A stretch of 64,000 bases of DNA from Manduca sexta (lineage: Eukaryota > Arthropoda > Insecta > Lepidoptera > Sphingidae): NCBI RefSeq assembly GCF_014839805.1, contig NC_051140.1:12669826-12733825 (forward strand). The letters run 5' to 3'. The notes below the pieces were generated by a model. The model was not told the DNA's origin and did not search any database. It saw only the letters and a list, made by a program, of their open reading frames with translations. Shown here piece after piece: positions 61,996 to 64,000 of this stretch; positions within the stretch are counted from its first letter, which is position 1, and each line of letters starts with the position of its first letter. The translations under genes were made by a program, and so were the position numbers.

Positions 61996-63116
61996 TAAAG
62001 AATTTGGATACAAATACACAGGAATGTAAAAGTTGATTATCAGTGTTCTGTAGCGAAACAACTAATATGTATTATACTTCAAAATATAATATAATGAATC
62101 GAGATGTTTTTATCGTTTCGAGCTAGAAGTCTAAGCATATAAAGTATTTAGTACCCGGGTGACAGAGAATGCAGACCATACGAACTCCTGATTGTTTATA
62201 ACCTGCCTACGTCAAGACTAAGGCCTTGTGTAGCCATAGACCGCTGTTCAGGGTGCCAACACTGCGAGAAAGATCGCTGTCAGGGATAAATATAAAAATA
62301 TCTACGCCTAGTGCATACGGTTGATTAGTTCGGTGGCATCGCATCAAGCCCGGTTGTAAGGAAAAGGATGCGATTTTGATCCGCGCGCTTAGATAGATGT
62401 GTGACGCACACACATTTTTTTTCTTAAACCTTATGGTCTGTTTCTCAATTTTAAAGGAAATGCTGTTCATTACATAGATCTATAAGTCGACTAAATTCTA
62501 AAGTAACATTAATTTATGCTTGTAAATAAATAGCAATAAAATGAGCGCTATCTATATTAGCTGTTTAATACGACAACTGGCAAATCAAATAATTTAAAAT
62601 AATTTAAAACAGACATTTACAAAAATACAAAATATTTGACATCTACAAAAATATTTGTGTCAACTTATCTACATTAAAAGTCTTTCATAGTTCCTGATAC
62701 CGGCAACACAAAACTTGACTGTTAGACTAGGCCAGCCTTATTTATGTGATTGTTTGAATTTATCAGATTTTATTGGAATATTATAGCACAAGTTAACTGC
62801 CCAATTTTCAGTGTCTGCTCGCTTTTCAAGTTGCACAATATTCTAAAAGATTTTCAGCATTTTCAGCATTCAACATAGCCTTACCAATATCTGGATTTCC
62901 GATAGATTCTATCACACCATTTTTATTATTTAACTGAAGAAACTTGCGTTATTGTGTTCTTGCTTAGAGACAGAAATATAAAAGCAAATATTTACTGCAA
63001 TGGTTTATTTATAATTTACAATGTGAAATTCTCACACATCTGCAGTGGTTTTGATTCGGGTCAGGCTACGCATATTTTATAAATAAAATACATTTATTAT
63101 CCTCCAAATTAATACA

Positions 63117-63362
63117 CACACACAACACCCCGCATTTATCCCCGAAGGGGTACGCAGAGGCGCGACTAGGGCAACCACTGCTCGCCAAGGGTGTTCAATC
63201 CCATGATGTGATAGGGGGCGAGCCTATCGCCAAATCGGGCACAAATTCCAGAGTCCGGGCAGAAATACCCAAATATCACTTTGCCCGGCCTGGGATTCGA
63301 ACCCAGAACCTCAGAGCGCTGTCGTACCACGCATGCAGTACAACTACGCCACCGAGGTAGTC
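63117..63362 (-). mobile_element. tRNA-derived SINE (family 1, copy 3, best preserved)
   Basis: The minus strand begins near GACTACCTCGGTGGCGTAG, with box A at about 63336-63355 and box B GGTTCGAATCCC near 63294-63305. The body includes GGCGAGCCTATCGCC and GTTCAATCCCATGATG. A CA microsatellite (63114-63126) lies at the tail end. Confidence 0.88.
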
Positions 63363-64000
63363 CATATTAATAAATGCTAATAATTAATGTTTTAATTAAA
63401 CACGGTCATGTTTTTCTCTTCTTTAATGACCTATGCACAAGACGTTATTTAAACGAATTGACGACGCGTTCCAAATGCAACTAACATGCGCTGTAAACGT
63501 GATTTAGTCCGGAACTAGATACGTTTACAAACAAAAATTTATGGATTTAAAAAGAGCAAAAACGGGCCTTCCTGGTGCATGTATAATACTATGTATACAT
63601 CACTGTTTGCATATATCCTTACAAAAATAACTTCAGAACGAAAATAACAAACCGTGAACTAGGTTAATCACTCATTTAACACGTTTATTGGTGATAGGCC
63701 AGTATAACAATTTTTTGATTGCAGTCTATATCCCAGGTGTATTAGACCTGAAAAATAGATTGAAATCGAATTATAACATGATTAATTAAATCACACAGAG
63801 ATCGATCTGTACGAATGCTCCGTATTTCGAAATATTCATGCCCGATTCAAATTGTCGTTTTATAATTCGATAAGACAGTCCGTGCGCCCTCGTAATATAT
63901 GACCTGTCTAAAGCCATAAATGTTTAAAAATATTTATAGATATCCCTTTTAGTGATGTTATAGAATGTCTGTTCACTTCAAGTCAGTTGGATTTCCATGA

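Noticed and set aside
1..64000. CRISPR arrays, rRNA genes or functional tRNA genes
   Set aside because: No regularly spaced repeats, no rRNA core sequence and no intact cloverleaf were seen. All tRNA-like boxes belong to SINEs.

Overview
The window looks like nuclear DNA of an insect, most likely a moth or butterfly (Lepidoptera). It is AT-rich and gene-poor, carries very long introns, and holds tRNA-derived SINEs, RTE-like retrotransposon tails and small TIR elements of the kind seen in lepidopteran genomes. The order-level assignment rests on recognising repeat styles by eye and is an inference.

Only one protein-coding gene can be reconstructed with confidence: lin-28, on the + strand, with five coding exons at 37832-37871, 43232-43374, 43962-44134, 46419-46539 and 47274-47351. 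All exon junctions have GT/AG boundaries and keep frame, giving a 184-residue protein: a short N-terminus, a cold-shock domain, a basic linker, two CCHC zinc knuckles and a Ser/Gln tail. An in-frame ATG at 43132, reading through the exon 2 acceptor, offers an alternative N-terminus. The region after the stop codon looks like a 2.5-kb 3'UTR. It carries three 8-mer let-7 target sites (CTACCTCA at 47561, 48962 and 49731) and several poly(A) signals, consistent with the conserved let-7/lin-28 regulatory relationship.

Region by region: 1-37 kb is mostly AT-rich non-coding DNA dotted with short GC-rich islets (about 3.1, 5.1, 6.6, 7.5, 13.6, 15.3, 18.35, 20.1, 21.0, 22.65 and 28.2 kb). Several islets contain splice-donor, CCAAT/TATA or CRE-like motifs and may be alternative first exons or regulatory elements. 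Two of them (3.17 and 6.65 kb) share an identical 17-mer across a splice donor. A plausible but unidentified poly-alanine exon sits at 30386-30549. Repeats here include a dead non-LTR retrotransposon 3' end (9.49-9.89 kb), a SINE (26.2-26.5 kb), a perfect 23-bp-stem palindrome (11.79 kb) and three small TIR elements (26.9, 31.2 and 31.8 kb). 37.2-50 kb is the lin-28 locus, with a hAT-like MITE in intron 3 that has a perfect 8-bp target duplication. 50-64 kb is a GC islet followed by repeat-rich DNA: two copies of one SINE family, RTE-like tails, and a 1.8-kb fold-back element with roughly 0.6-kb inverted arms around a fragment of a cysteine-rich transposon ORF. I recognised no second complete gene, no true tRNA or rRNA gene, and no CRISPR array.
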